From: Nitrincola salilacus
GTDB lineage: Bacteria; Pseudomonadota; Gammaproteobacteria; Pseudomonadales; Balneatricaceae
Direction of reading: 5' to 3'
NCBI RefSeq assembly: GCF_046271865.1
Contig: NZ_CP176580.1
Location: forward strand, 3,906,001-3,970,000
DNA length: 64,000 nucleotides
Shown here: piece after piece, positions 1 to 8,973 of the stretch
Layout of the letters: each line of letters starts with the position of its first letter
Numbering within the stretch: position 1 is the first letter of the stretch
Made by a program: the position numbers and the translations under genes
The notes under the pieces: generated by a model
The model's input: only the letters and a program-made list of their open reading frames with translations
Told to the model about the DNA's origin: nothing
Databases searched by the model: none

Positions 1-409
1 CCCGCTCATCGCGGCGGAAGGTACGTTTCAGCACATCAAACTCAGTCGGATGCAGTTCCATCAGATGCAGGCGATCCTGCTCACGGGCAAAACCGGCAGC
101 AATCGAGGGCGAGCCAGGGTATTGCTTCAATGATCCATCTGGATTCCACTGCCGCACACTGTCCAGATAGGGCTGAACCTGCTCGGGCAGATCCTGCTGC
201 TCCCAGAGTCGCACTATCCCCTCCTTGAATTCAGAGGTTTTCAGCGCCTGCTCATTCTCCAGATCATAGATCGCACGACCGGAATGAGTTTCGAGATAGT
301 TCCAGGGTGTGGCCTTGCGGTTCAGCGACTGCAACAGACAGGAGAGAATGAAGTGCTTGTGGATATCGGCAAAGTTGCCGGCATGAAAACCATGAAGATA
401 GCTGAGCAT
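1..409 (-). CDS. rlmJ: 23S rRNA (adenine2030-N6)-methyltransferase RlmJ, N-terminal part
   Basis: The gene runs off the left edge, so only the first 136 codons are visible. RlmJ methylates N6 of A2030 in 23S rRNA using S-adenosylmethionine. The protein opens MLSYLHGFHAGNFADIHKHF, the characteristic RlmJ/ComJ N-terminus (MLSYxHxFHAGNxADxxKH), and the later NYLETHSGRAIYDL stretch corresponds to the SAM-binding segment of the family. The start is the ATG at 409, the only one that gives the conserved N-terminus. The gene lies downstream of clpB on the same strand, but about 180 bases of repeats separate them, so it is probably transcribed on its own. The identification is firm; the catalytic C-terminal half lies outside the window. 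Confidence 0.9.
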   Translation of the reverse strand, partial: MLSYLHGFHAGNFADIHKHFILSCLLQSLNRKATPWNYLETHSGRAIYDLENEQALKTSEFKEGIVRLWEQQDLPEQVQPYLDSVRQWNPDGSLKQYPGSPSIAAGFAREQDRLHLMELHPTEFDVLKRTFRRDER

Positions 410-426
410 GATGTGCGATCCAGAAT

Positions 427-464
427 ATAGGGGCGGCTGTATATTAACAGTTTCCGCCCCCTAT
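427..464. repeat. Long inverted repeat between clpB and rlmJ
   Basis: Arms ATAGGGGCGG (427-436) and CCGCCCCCTAT (454-464) pair apart from one extra C. An inner CTGT/ACAG pair extends the stem around an ATATTA loop. The hairpin starts 17 bases upstream of the rlmJ start codon. It lacks a clear U-tract in either direction, so it may be a weak terminator for clpB, an operator, or a leader structure in the rlmJ transcript. Confidence 0.5.
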
Positions 465-492
465 TCCCAAACACCATGGCCAGAGCCAAAGC

Positions 493-557
493 CCTGAACC
501 TAAGTCCTGAACCTAAGTCCTGAACCTAAGCCCCGTACTTAAGTCCCGAACCTAAGC
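493..557. repeat. Five tandem copies of a 13-bp repeat
   Basis: Five consecutive 13-base units fill the gap behind clpB: CCTGAACCTAAGT twice, CCTGAACCTAAGC, CCCGTACTTAAGT and CCCGAACCTAAGC. The units are directly adjacent with no spacers, so this is not a CRISPR. The fourth unit has diverged most. It is non-coding and looks like a slippage-generated minisatellite; no function can be assigned. Confidence 0.85.
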
Positions 558-590
558 CCAGGCCGGCACATATACCGGATCGGCTCTGAA

Positions 591-3161
591 TCAGCGGAAG
601 ACGAAACTTCCAGCTTCGACATCCACCGCCACCTCATCACCCGACGCATAGCGTCCCGACAGGATCTCCTGCGCCAGCGGGTTCTCGATCCATTGTTGAA
701 TAGCCCGCTTCAGCGGCCTTGCACCATAGACTGGTTCAAAACCCACTTCTACCAGCTTATCCAACGCGGTTGAAGTCAGTGAAAGTGTCATATCGAGTTC
801 TGCCAGACGCTTGCGCAAACGATCCAGCTGTATCTGGGCAATTCCCGCCACCTGATTACGACGCAGACTGTGGAATACCACCACCTCATCAATCCTGTTG
901 ATCAACTCAGGTCGAAAGTGAGTGCTTACCGTTTCCATCACTGCCGATTTCATCAGCTCATAATCGTCATCATCCGAGAAGTTCTGAATCAGATCAGAGC
1001 CGAGGTTGGAGGTCATGACAACGATGGTATTGCGAAAATCCACCGTCCGCCCCTGACCATCGGTCAGACGTCCATCCTCCAACACCTGCAGCAGAATATT
1101 GAACACATCCGGATGCGCCTTCTCGATCTCATCCAGCAGCAGCACCGAATAGGGCTTGCGACGCACCGCTTCAGTCAGATAACCACCCTCTTCATAACCG
1201 ACATAACCGGGAGGTGCACCGATCAGCCGGGCCACGGAATGCTTCTCCATGAACTCAGACATATCGATCCGCACCAGCGATTCTTCGGTATCAAACAGAA
1301 AATGCGCCAGCGCCTTGCACAACTCAGTCTTGCCCACACCAGTTGGTCCCAGAAACAGAAAACTGCCATTGGGTCGATGCGGGTCTGCCAATCCGGCACG
1401 TGAGCGGCGCACGGCATTGGACACCGCCACGACCGCCTCGTCCTGCCCGACCACGCGTGCATGCAAGGCTGTCTCCATACGCATCAATTTGTCGCGTTCA
1501 CCCTCCAGCATCTTACTGACCGGAATCCCCGTCCAGCGCGAGACCACTTCGGCCACTTCCTCTTCGGTAACTCTGTTACGCAGCAGTCGGGTCTCCTGAG
1601 GCTCTGCCTCGTCGGCGGCCTTAAGCTGCTTCTCCAGCTCGGGAATGCGTCCGTACTGCAGCTCAGACATGCGTCCAAGATCACCGGCACGACGCGCCTG
1701 ATCCATCTCGACACGCGCCTGATCCAGTTGCTCCTTGATCTGCTGTGATCCCTGAAGCGTGGCTTTTTCTGCTTTCCACACCTCCTCCAGATCGGAGTAT
1801 TCACGCTCCAACCTGCCGATCACCTGCTCAAGCTCATGCAGACGCTTACGTGACGCGTCGTCGGTTTCCTTCTTCAGCGCTTCCTGTTCCATCTTGAGCT
1901 GGATCAAACGGCGCTCCAACCTGTCCATCTCTTCCGGCTTGGAATCGATCTCCATACGAATGCGAGAGGCCGCTTCATCAATCAGATCTATTGCCTTATC
2001 CGGCAGCTGTCTGTCTGCGATGTAGCGCTGTGACAGCTGAGCCGCCGCGATGATCGCCGAATCGGTGATATCGACACCATGATGCACCTCATAGCGCCCT
2101 TTAAGGCCGCGAAGTATGGCAATGGTGTCCTCTTCACTCGGCTCATCGACCAGCACTTTCTGGAAACGACGCTCAAGGGCAGCGTCCTTCTCGACATACT
2201 TACGATACTCATCCAGCGTAGTGGCACCGACGCAATGCAGCTCACCCCTTGCCAGCGCAGGCTTGAGCATATTGCCGGCATCCATCGAACCCTCAGCCTT
2301 GCCCGCTCCCACCATGGTATGCAGCTCATCGATAAACAGGATGATCTGCCCCTCCTGCTTGGAAAGCTCATTCAGCACTGCCTTGAGGCGCTCTTCGAAC
2401 TCACCGCGAAACTTGGCTCCGGCAATCAGTGCGCCCATATCCAGCGACAGCACACGCTTGCGCTTCAGCTCTTCCGGCACCTCGCCATTCACAATACGCT
2501 GCGCCAGCCCTTCGACGATCGCGGTTTTACCCACACCGGGCTCGCCAATCAACACAGGGTTGTTTTTAGTACGACGCTGCAACACCTGGATGGTACGGCG
2601 GATCTCGTCATCACGGCCGATGACCGGATCCAGCTTGCCCGACTCAGCTTGCTCGGTCAGATCCACGCAGTACTTATCCAGTGCCTGACGCGACTCTTCG
2701 GCATTCGGATCCTGCACCGACTCACCGCCACGCATCTCTTCAATGGAGGCGGTCAGACGTGCCGCAGTGATGCCACACTCCTGCAGCAGTTTGCCGGCAT
2801 CGGTTTTCGCCTCGATCATCGCCAACAGCATCAGTTCGCTGGCGATATACTGATCGCCACGCTGCTGAGCCAGCTTGTCGGTGACATTGAACAGACGCGC
2901 CATATTCTGCGACAGCCGAATTTCGCCATCCGGACTCTGCACCTGTGGTAGACGATCAAGCGCCTCACCGATCTTGCGGGTCAGGCTGTTGAGCTCTGCA
3001 CCGGCCTTGCCCAGCAGAGGACGAATCGAGCCACCGCGCTGATTGATGAAAGCAGCCAGCAGATGGATCGGTTCGATCTGATTATGATCTTTGCCTATGG
3101 CCAGAGACTGAGCTTCGGCCAGAGCATCCTGAAGTTTTGAAGTAAATTTATCGGGTCGCAT
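591..3161 (-). CDS. clpB: ATP-dependent disaggregase chaperone ClpB
   Basis: ClpB is an 856-residue AAA+ protein (E. coli ClpB has 857). As a hexamer it works with DnaK to pull polypeptides out of aggregates after heat stress. The order is an N-terminal Clp repeat domain (about 1-145), AAA+ module 1 with Walker A GEPGVGKT and Walker B ILFIDE, the coiled-coil M-domain (about 400-530, rich in EEMDRLERRL-type heptads), and AAA+ module 2 with Walker A GPTGVGKT and Walker B LLLDEIEKAH. The ATG at 3161 follows an AGGAGAGGG ribosome site. A textbook sigma-32 promoter lies about 80 bases upstream. It is complete and unremarkable. Confidence 0.98.
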   Translation of the reverse strand: MRPDKFTSKLQDALAEAQSLAIGKDHNQIEPIHLLAAFINQRGGSIRPLLGKAGAELNSLTRKIGEALDRLPQVQSPDGEIRLSQNMARLFNVTDKLAQQRGDQYIASELMLLAMIEAKTDAGKLLQECGITAARLTASIEEMRGGESVQDPNAEESRQALDKYCVDLTEQAESGKLDPVIGRDDEIRRTIQVLQRRTKNNPVLIGEPGVGKTAIVEGLAQRIVNGEVPEELKRKRVLSLDMGALIAGAKFRGEFEERLKAVLNELSKQEGQIILFIDELHTMVGAGKAEGSMDAGNMLKPALARGELHCVGATTLDEYRKYVEKDAALERRFQKVLVDEPSEEDTIAILRGLKGRYEVHHGVDITDSAIIAAAQLSQRYIADRQLPDKAIDLIDEAASRIRMEIDSKPEEMDRLERRLIQLKMEQEALKKETDDASRKRLHELEQVIGRLEREYSDLEEVWKAEKATLQGSQQIKEQLDQARVEMDQARRAGDLGRMSELQYGRIPELEKQLKAADEAEPQETRLLRNRVTEEEVAEVVSRWTGIPVSKMLEGERDKLMRMETALHARVVGQDEAVVAVSNAVRRSRAGLADPHRPNGSFLFLGPTGVGKTELCKALAHFLFDTEESLVRIDMSEFMEKHSVARLIGAPPGYVGYEEGGYLTEAVRRKPYSVLLLDEIEKAHPDVFNILLQVLEDGRLTDGQGRTVDFRNTIVVMTSNLGSDLIQNFSDDDDYELMKSAVMETVSTHFRPELINRIDEVVVFHSLRRNQVAGIAQIQLDRLRKRLAELDMTLSLTSTALDKLVEVGFEPVYGARPLKRAIQQWIENPLAQEILSGRYASGDEVAVDVEAGSFVFR

Positions 3162-3239
3162 CGCCCTCTCCTGATCACTTGTGATTCACGCACCAACACA
3201 TTTGGACGGTCGGTGTGGAGTTCATTGAGTACGATGATT

Positions 3240-3268
3240 AGATGGGGTGCATATAACCACAATTCAAG
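3240..3268 (-). promoter_or_regulatory. Sigma-32 (RpoH) heat-shock promoter of clpB
   Basis: Read on the minus strand the site is CTTGAAT, 14 bases, CCCCATCT. This fits the enterobacterial sigma-32 consensus CTTGAAA-N13-15-CCCCATnT almost perfectly. It lies about 80 bases upstream of the clpB start codon and points into the gene, as expected for a heat-shock gene. The AT-rich remainder of the 3162-3327 gap shows nothing else clear. Confidence 0.85.
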
Positions 3269-3327
3269 TGGTCATTAATTAATCAACTGATCCAGATCAG
3301 TCTTTATTGCTTAAGTGCCAGGAAGCT

Positions 3328-4074
3328 CTAGCTGAGGTGGGAGTCAATCCAGATAAGGCTGGCCATGCGACCTGTAACACCCTCTCGACGGTAGGAGTAG
3401 AAGTATTCACGACCGCTGAAAGTACAGAACTCGCCACCGAACACTCCACTGACACCCGCTTTTTGCAGCCGGATAGTGGCCAACCTGTAAAGATCCGCCA
3501 GCCACTTATCCTTTGATGTCGGAGACACACTGAAGGCCGACTCGGCCTCGGGGAATTGATTGCAGAAAACCTGATGCACATCATCGCCCACCTCAAAAGC
3601 CAGAGGGCCGATCGCTGGTCCAAGCCAGACTAACACATCCTCAGGGTTTTCAAATGCCGATAAGGTCTGCTCCAGCACACCGGCAGCAAGTCCACGCCAA
3701 CCGGCATGAGCGGCTGCCACACGCGAACCTGTCCGATCCGTAAAGAGTACCGGCAGGCAATCAGCCGTCAGTACGGCACAGGCCAGACGAGACTGATCCG
3801 TCCAGCAGGCATCTGCTTCCGGTACATCCTGAACATCTGACCGTGCCTCGACCAGTTGGGTACCATGCACCTGCTGCAACCACTGCGGCTCCTGCTTCAG
3901 CCCCAGAGCCTGCTTCAGAATTTCACGATTCTCGCGTACTGACAGCGGATCGTCCCCGACATGATCGGCCAGGTTCAGCTCGGCATACGGGGCACGACTG
4001 ATACCATCCAGCCGCGTTGTTGTCAGGGCGTGAATATGTGCAGGCGCAGGCCAACTGGCACGAATCAGTTTCAT
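3328..4074 (-). CDS. pgeF: PgeF/YfiH-family purine nucleoside phosphorylase (multicopper-oxidase-like fold)
   Basis: The protein has 248 residues, the usual family length (E. coli YfiH 243). Family members have been described as laccase-like 'polyphenol oxidases', as zinc-dependent purine nucleoside-processing enzymes, and as peptidoglycan editing factors. The three metal-ligand motifs are visible: QQVHGTQ, TADCLPVL and AAHAGWRGL. The start codon overlaps the rluD stop by four bases (ATGA), so the two are translationally coupled as in most gammaproteobacteria. The physiological substrate in this organism cannot be told from sequence. Confidence 0.92.
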   Translation of the reverse strand: MKLIRASWPAPAHIHALTTTRLDGISRAPYAELNLADHVGDDPLSVRENREILKQALGLKQEPQWLQQVHGTQLVEARSDVQDVPEADACWTDQSRLACAVLTADCLPVLFTDRTGSRVAAAHAGWRGLAAGVLEQTLSAFENPEDVLVWLGPAIGPLAFEVGDDVHQVFCNQFPEAESAFSVSPTSKDKWLADLYRLATIRLQKAGVSGVFGGEFCTFSGREYFYSYRREGVTGRMASLIWIDSHLS

Positions 4075-5039
4075 AGGTTGTAATCCAGCTCCGAAACATC
4101 TTTTTTCAACACGCTCAGCAGTTGTTTCAGATCATCCGGCAGATCTATCTCCCAGCTCATCTTCTCACCTGTCTCCGGATGCCAGAGCTCCAGCTTTTTG
4201 GCATGCAGGGCCTGGCGTCTGAAAGCGCGTAGCGTGGCCAACATCTTATCACTGCAACCTTTGGGAATACGGAAACGTCCACAGTACAGTGGGTCACCGA
4301 CCAGAGGATAGTTGATATGCGCCATATGGACACGAATCTGATGTGTGCGTCCAGTTTCCAGCTTGAGCCGGATATGGGTATGAGCGCGAAACTTCTGCAT
4401 CACGCGGTAATGGGTGATCGCTTCCTTGCCGACACCGACAACAGCCATCTTCTGTCGGTTTTTGCTGTGCCGCGCCATCGGCTCGTCGACACAACCGCCA
4501 CCCGTCATGACACCATTAACCACAGCCTCATATTCACGCCCCATGGTCCGCTCCTGCAACTGCACCACAAGATCAGTCTGCGCAGTAATGGTTTTCGCCA
4601 CCACCATCAGTCCGGTCGTTTCACGATCCAGACGATGCACGATGCCGGCACGCGGTACCAGGCCGATCTCAGGGCTGTGATGCAGCAACGCATTCAGCAG
4701 AGTACCATCGGCATGACCCGCTCCCGGATGAACCACCAGTCCACTCGGTTTGTTGATCAACAGGATATGCTCATCCTCATACACGATATCCAGTGGAATC
4801 AGCTGTGGGGCATGCTGTTCCTGCACCTCCAGCAGTACACTGACCTTGATCTGCTCACCACCCGAGAGCTTGTCCCGTGGCCTGAGGACCTTGTCGTCCA
4901 CCGTCAACTGCCCATCTTTGATCCAGCTCTGCAGTCTGGAACGGGAGTAGTCCGGAAATAACTGGGCTACCACCTGATCCAGTCGCATACCGAACATTTC
5001 GTGGGGAACCTGTGCACTTAACTCAACCTGTTCTGACAT
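4071..5039 (-). CDS. rluD: 23S rRNA pseudouridine(1911/1915/1917) synthase RluD
   Basis: RluD converts three uridines of helix 69 in 23S rRNA to pseudouridine. An S4-like RNA-binding domain (RLDQVVAQLFPDYSRSRLQ, about residues 15-75) precedes the catalytic domain. The RluA-family catalytic motif GIVHRLDRETTGLMVVAK holds the catalytic Asp, and GRTHQIRVHMAH is the second signature. The ORF extends 92 codons further upstream, but family length (E. coli 326 aa) and the MSEQVELSAQVP start put initiation at 5039, giving 322 aa. It is divergent from bamD, a conserved arrangement, and coupled to pgeF downstream. Confidence 0.95.
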   Translation of the reverse strand: MSEQVELSAQVPHEMFGMRLDQVVAQLFPDYSRSRLQSWIKDGQLTVDDKVLRPRDKLSGGEQIKVSVLLEVQEQHAPQLIPLDIVYEDEHILLINKPSGLVVHPGAGHADGTLLNALLHHSPEIGLVPRAGIVHRLDRETTGLMVVAKTITAQTDLVVQLQERTMGREYEAVVNGVMTGGGCVDEPMARHSKNRQKMAVVGVGKEAITHYRVMQKFRAHTHIRLKLETGRTHQIRVHMAHINYPLVGDPLYCGRFRIPKGCSDKMLATLRAFRRQALHAKKLELWHPETGEKMSWEIDLPDDLKQLLSVLKKDVSELDYNL

Positions 5040-5175
5040 CAATTTCAATCTTATACATGAGGATGTTTTGGCTTGGCTTCCGGTTGTGTTTAAATAGACC
5101 GGAAATTTATTCACACAGTATAACTGAATCCTTCGCGATGCGCTGGAATCGGACACAATCTCAGGATTAAGCAAT

Positions 5176-6150
5176 ATGCAACTCGTCAAAGTGTTTGGCG
5201 CTCTCGCTCTGATCAGTCTTTTGTCGGCATGCTCATGGTTTGGTGGTGACAAAATCCCTCCCGATATCCCGGAGCAGGTGCTGTATGATGACGCAATGGA
5301 GGCTCTGGATAACAACAGTTTCAGCCTTGCGGTAGAAAAACTGCAGTTGCTCGAGGCACGCTACCCCTTCGGACGCTACTCAGAGCAATCTCAACTTGAG
5401 CTGATCTACGCCTACTATCGCAACAATGAGCCTGCGGCTTCGAGAGCAGCTGCTGACCGCTTTATTCGTCTGCATCCGAACCATGACAACATTGATTACG
5501 CTTACTACCTGAAGGGCCTGACCTCCTTTGAGGAAGATCGCTCATTCCTGGCGCGCTTTCTGCCACTTGACGAATCGCAGCGCGATCCGGGTGCCGCGCT
5601 GGACTCCTTCGAGAGTTTTGCAATACTGCTCAATCGCTACCCCGACAGTGAGTACGCCCCTGATTCACAGCGCCGTATGCAGTATCTGAAAAACCGCCTG
5701 GCTACCTATGAAATTCATGTTGCATCCTATTACATGGAACGTGAAGCCTGGATTGCAGCGGCAAACCGTGGTCGCTTCGTTGTCGAAAATCTGCAGGAAA
5801 CACCAGCGGTTCCGGACGCACTCGCAGTCATGGCCGAGGCCTACACTCGCCTGGGTATGACTGATCTTGCCGAAAGCTCGCTTGAGGTACTCAGATTGAA
5901 CTTCCCTGATTACGAGATACGTTCTTTCAGCACTGCAAACCGCGGCCTGCTCTACACAGCAACCTTCGGCCTGCTGGGAGACAGTGAGCCAGCAGTTCCG
6001 GCAAGACCGACGACTCACACAGGTCAGTCAAGCAGCGCAGTGACAAGCGAGCCGGAACAGGGCAAACGCTCCTGGCTGAACCGTCTCTCCTTCGGCGCGT
6101 TTGGAGATGATGGCAAGCCTGTCGAGGCAGAAGAAAAGGCACAGGAATAA
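5176..6150 (+). CDS. bamD: Outer-membrane assembly lipoprotein BamD
   Basis: BamD is an essential lipoprotein of the BAM complex, which folds beta-barrel proteins into the outer membrane. A signal peptide with lipobox (LISLLSACSW; the lipidated Cys is residue 19) leads into TPR repeats, with the typical AMEALDNNSFSLAVEKLQLLEARYPFGRYSEQ first repeat. At 324 residues it is longer than E. coli BamD (245) and closer to pseudomonad BamD/ComL. The extra length is a low-complexity C-terminal tail after about residue 255. A rho-independent terminator follows the stop codon. Confidence 0.95.
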   Translation: MQLVKVFGALALISLLSACSWFGGDKIPPDIPEQVLYDDAMEALDNNSFSLAVEKLQLLEARYPFGRYSEQSQLELIYAYYRNNEPAASRAAADRFIRLHPNHDNIDYAYYLKGLTSFEEDRSFLARFLPLDESQRDPGAALDSFESFAILLNRYPDSEYAPDSQRRMQYLKNRLATYEIHVASYYMEREAWIAAANRGRFVVENLQETPAVPDALAVMAEAYTRLGMTDLAESSLEVLRLNFPDYEIRSFSTANRGLLYTATFGLLGDSEPAVPARPTTHTGQSSSAVTSEPEQGKRSWLNRLSFGAFGDDGKPVEAEEKAQE

Positions 6151-6186
6151 TCCAGCACTCAAGCCGCGTGCCTGCAGGATACGATC

Positions 6187-6212
6187 AAAAGCCGCTTATG
6201 CGGCTTTTTTTT
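6187..6212 (+). terminator. Rho-independent terminator of bamD
   Basis: An 8-bp stem AAAGCCGC/GCGGCTTT closes a TTAT loop and runs into eight T residues, 37 bases past the bamD stop codon. Confidence 0.93.
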
Positions 6213-6284
6213 AAACTCAACCCGACTTCAGCAGTCACATCCCACTGACATGGTCAGCAGTTGGAGGTTGGCAAGCGAACAGCT

Positions 6285-6305
6285 AATTGTTATGTTATAA
6301 CAATT
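6285..6305. promoter_or_regulatory. Zur-box-like zinc-regulator operator
   Basis: A perfect 9-bp dyad AATTGTTAT-GTT-ATAACAATT lies 27 bases upstream of the zrgA-like start codon. Its core GTTATgtTATAAC matches the gammaproteobacterial Zur operator (GTTATAnnATAAC). Its position fits repression of the zinc-uptake operon when zinc is plentiful. This is inferred from the match and the downstream genes; binding is untested. Confidence 0.8.
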
Positions 6306-6332
6306 GTAGACAACTGATATATGGAGTTTTTA

Positions 6333-6935
6333 ATGCGCTTACTGACACTTCCCCTTTTGCTGGCCACATCCCTTGCCCTGGCAGATAGTGACCACGCCCC
6401 TTTGGGAGCCCATGTTCATGGCATGGCTCAGCTTGATATAGTATTGGATGGCAACAGCCTGCAGGCGCACTTCAGATCACCGGCTGCTGATATTGTTGGC
6501 TTTGAGGATCAGGCCCAAGACGAACAGAGCATCGCTTTAGTCAAGGAGATGGAACAAAAGCTGGGCCATGCCGAAACCCTGTGGACTCTGCCGAAAAATG
6601 CCAACTGTGCACTGAACAGCGTCACCCTTCAGCATGAGCTGATTGCAGATCATGGATCTCATGACGAAGACGATCATGAAGACGAGCATGATCATAAGAA
6701 TGAACATGATCACAAGCACGATAACGACCATAAACACGAACATGAATCAGGACACAGTGAAATTCGGGCAGAATACGCGTTCGAATGCCAGAACCCGGAA
6801 CAACTTGCACAGATCAGTGTCACACTTTTCCAGCACTTCCCGACACTGGAAAGCATCACCACGCAGGTGATTACATCCAGTGCACAGCAGGGGCTGACAC
6901 TGACACCAGAGAACAACAGGCTGCATCTTGACTGA
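6333..6935 (+). CDS. ZrgA/DUF2796-family periplasmic zinc-uptake protein
   Basis: This is a 200-residue secreted protein: signal peptide MRLLTLPLLLATSLALA, then GAHVHGMAQLDIVLDG, the hallmark of the DUF2796/ZrgA family, then a His/Asp/Glu-rich loop (about residues 107-145, many HDHKHEH units) likely to bind zinc. ZrgA is the periplasmic component of the Vibrio cholerae ZrgABCDE zinc importer. The start at 6333 was chosen over an in-frame ATG four codons earlier because GGAG (6323-6326) is correctly spaced for it and the signal peptide then begins cleanly. ABC genes follow with overlap, and a Zur-type box precedes it. Confidence 0.85.
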   Translation: MRLLTLPLLLATSLALADSDHAPLGAHVHGMAQLDIVLDGNSLQAHFRSPAADIVGFEDQAQDEQSIALVKEMEQKLGHAETLWTLPKNANCALNSVTLQHELIADHGSHDEDDHEDEHDHKNEHDHKHDNDHKHEHESGHSEIRAEYAFECQNPEQLAQISVTLFQHFPTLESITTQVITSSAQQGLTLTPENNRLHLD

Positions 6936-7641
6936 TACCGAACTGAGACCGGCAATATTGATAAAGCAGCTGACGTTTGCCTGGAAACAGCAAGCGCCGC
7001 TGCTTAACATCGACCACTTCATCCTCGGCAAAGGTGAGCAGCTTTTTCTGCAGGGACCATCAGGCAGTGGCAAAAGCACATTACTGAATCTGATAGGAGG
7101 AGTGCTATCGGTCAACAGCGGTGAGCTGACACTGCATGGCAGTAATTTTGGCAAGCTCAGTCAGAGACGTCGTGATCAGTTCAGGGCCGACCATATCGGT
7201 GTGCTGTTTCAGCAATTCAACCTGCTACCCTATCTGAACCTGATCGACAACGTCATCCTGCCCTGTCGCTTTTCATCCAAGCGCGCTGCTGCTGCCACTC
7301 AGCGCAGTGGCTCGCCAGAGAAAGAAGCCCATCGCCTGCTGCAACGACTGCAGCTGCAGGAGATGCTGAAGGACTCTCCCCCTGTTGCAGAGCTCTCCAT
7401 CGGCCAGCAACAACGTGTAGCAGCGGCTAGAGCGCTGATCGGCGCGCCGGAACTGATCATTGCCGATGAGCCCACCTCGGCACTGGATGCCGACACCCGC
7501 GACAATTTCCTCGACCTGCTGCTGAGCGAGAATAGAGAGAATCACAGCAGCCTGTTGTTTGTCAGCCACGATCAATCTCTGAGCCATCATTTTGACAGAG
7601 TCGTCAGTCTGAGTGAGATCAATCAGCGAGGTGCCGCATGA
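6928..7641 (+). CDS. ABC transporter ATPase of the zinc-uptake (Zrg-type) operon
   Basis: A 237-residue LolD/MacB-type ATPase. Walker A is GPSGSGKST, the Q-loop is LFQQFNLLPYL, the signature is LSIGQQQR, Walker B is LIIADEP, and the H-loop is VSHD. It starts with TTG at 6928, overlapping the upstream gene by eight bases, and its stop overlaps the permease start (ATGA). Sequence alone would allow a lipoprotein or efflux role. The zinc assignment rests on the DUF2796 neighbour and the Zur-like box. Confidence 0.85.
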   Translation: MTDTELRPAILIKQLTFAWKQQAPLLNIDHFILGKGEQLFLQGPSGSGKSTLLNLIGGVLSVNSGELTLHGSNFGKLSQRRRDQFRADHIGVLFQQFNLLPYLNLIDNVILPCRFSSKRAAAATQRSGSPEKEAHRLLQRLQLQEMLKDSPPVAELSIGQQQRVAAARALIGAPELIIADEPTSALDADTRDNFLDLLLSENRENHSSLLFVSHDQSLSHHFDRVVSLSEINQRGAA

Positions 7642-8894
7642 TTCTGCGTCTGGCACTACTGAGTCTATGGAACAGACGTGGCACCGCTCTTTTGACACTG
7701 ATCACCATCGCCATCAGCGTGACACTGCTGCTGGGTGTAGAAAAGCTGCGCCAGGATGCGCGCGAAGGCTTTTTCAGCACTATCTCCGGCACCGACCTGG
7801 TGGTAGGTGCCCGCAGCGGATCCTTACCCCTGCTGCTCTACTCCGTATTCAATATCGGCAACCCTGTCAGCAATATCCGCTGGAGCAGTTATCAGCAGCT
7901 TGCAGAATCGGATATGGTCGACTGGACTATCCCGCTGGCACTGGGCGATTCGCATCGTGGATTTCGTGTTTTGGGTACCAGCGATCAGTACTTCACCCAT
8001 TTCCGCTACGGCCGCCAGCAGAACCTCTCATTTGCGTCTGGCGAGCCATTTGATGACTTATTCGATGTTGTCCTTGGTGCCGAGGTCGCTCGTGCGCTTG
8101 AGTACCAGCTGGGTGATAAAGTCGTCGTCAATCACGGGTTGGGCAGAGCCAGTTTCAGCGCCCACGAGGACAAACCCTTTCAGGTCAGCGGTATTCTCGA
8201 ACCCACCGGCACACCGGTCGATCGCGTTCTGCTGGTCAGCTTGCAAGGCTATGAAGCGATGCATCTCGACTGGCGTGCCGGCGTCAGAATCCCCGGCATG
8301 CAGATCACAGCAGATCAGGCTCGCGAGCGCGACCTGACACCCCGTGAGATCACCGCTTTTATGGTTGGACTGAAGTCTCGTGTCAACACCTTCCACCTGC
8401 AGCGATCGATTAACAACTTCCGTGCCGAACCCCTGCAGGCGATTCTCCCCGGTGTCGCACTGCAGGAGTTGTGGCAAGTACTTTCCATTGCCGAGCGCAC
8501 CCTGCTGGCAATATCTGCCTGTGTGGTCTTTGCCGGACTGACCGGGATGCTCGCCCTGTTGCTGGCAAGCCTGAATGAGCGCCGCCGGGAACTCGCCGTT
8601 CTGCGCGCTGTCGGAGCAGGACCGGGGCGAATACTGTTTCTGCTGCTGTTTGAGGCGATGCTACTGACGCTACTGGGCAGCCTGTTGGGCGTACTGCTGC
8701 TCTATGGGTTGATAGCCGGTACACAGAACTGGCTTGCGCTTGAGCATGGCTTATTTCTGAGCCTGGAGTGGCCAGGTAAAACCCAGTGGTTACTGCTCGG
8801 TGCGATACAACTTGCCGGAATAGTGGCCGGCAGCATACCCGCCTGGCGGGCTTATCGGTATACTCTGGCTGACGGTCTGACACCTCGTACCTGA
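7638..8894 (+). CDS. FtsX/MacB-type ABC permease of the zinc-uptake operon
   Basis: A 418-residue inner-membrane protein with the FtsX-domain layout: one N-terminal transmembrane helix (about 15-35), a large periplasmic domain (about 40-280), and three C-terminal helices, with the cytosolic coupling segment ERRRELAVLRAVGAGPGRI between TM2 and TM3. It is coupled to the ATPase by a four-base overlap. Its Zrg-operon counterpart in Vibrio is the permease of the zinc system. Such mechanotransmission-type permeases do not usually form import channels, so how the operon supports zinc uptake remains open. Confidence 0.85.
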   Translation: MILRLALLSLWNRRGTALLTLITIAISVTLLLGVEKLRQDAREGFFSTISGTDLVVGARSGSLPLLLYSVFNIGNPVSNIRWSSYQQLAESDMVDWTIPLALGDSHRGFRVLGTSDQYFTHFRYGRQQNLSFASGEPFDDLFDVVLGAEVARALEYQLGDKVVVNHGLGRASFSAHEDKPFQVSGILEPTGTPVDRVLLVSLQGYEAMHLDWRAGVRIPGMQITADQARERDLTPREITAFMVGLKSRVNTFHLQRSINNFRAEPLQAILPGVALQELWQVLSIAERTLLAISACVVFAGLTGMLALLLASLNERRRELAVLRAVGAGPGRILFLLLFEAMLLTLLGSLLGVLLLYGLIAGTQNWLALEHGLFLSLEWPGKTQWLLLGAIQLAGIVAGSIPAWRAYRYTLADGLTPRT

Positions 8895-8973
8895 GGATCT
8901 TACCAAAGGTCGTACCAGAGGCACCAAGGCCGTTCGACAGGCCGACATTCAGCAACTATCCAAGAGGTTTTCC

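Noticed and set aside
493..557. CRISPR array
   Set aside because: The units are 13 bases and directly adjacent, without spacers, and no cas gene is nearby.
2079..2951. 290-codon plus-strand open frame opposite clpB
   Set aside because: It lies wholly antisense within clpB, has no recognisable product, and arises from codon bias of the real gene.
4071..5315. N-terminally extended RluD of 414 residues
   Set aside because: The first 92 codons run through the divergent promoter region and into bamD, and lack family similarity; the start at 5039 gives the normal length.
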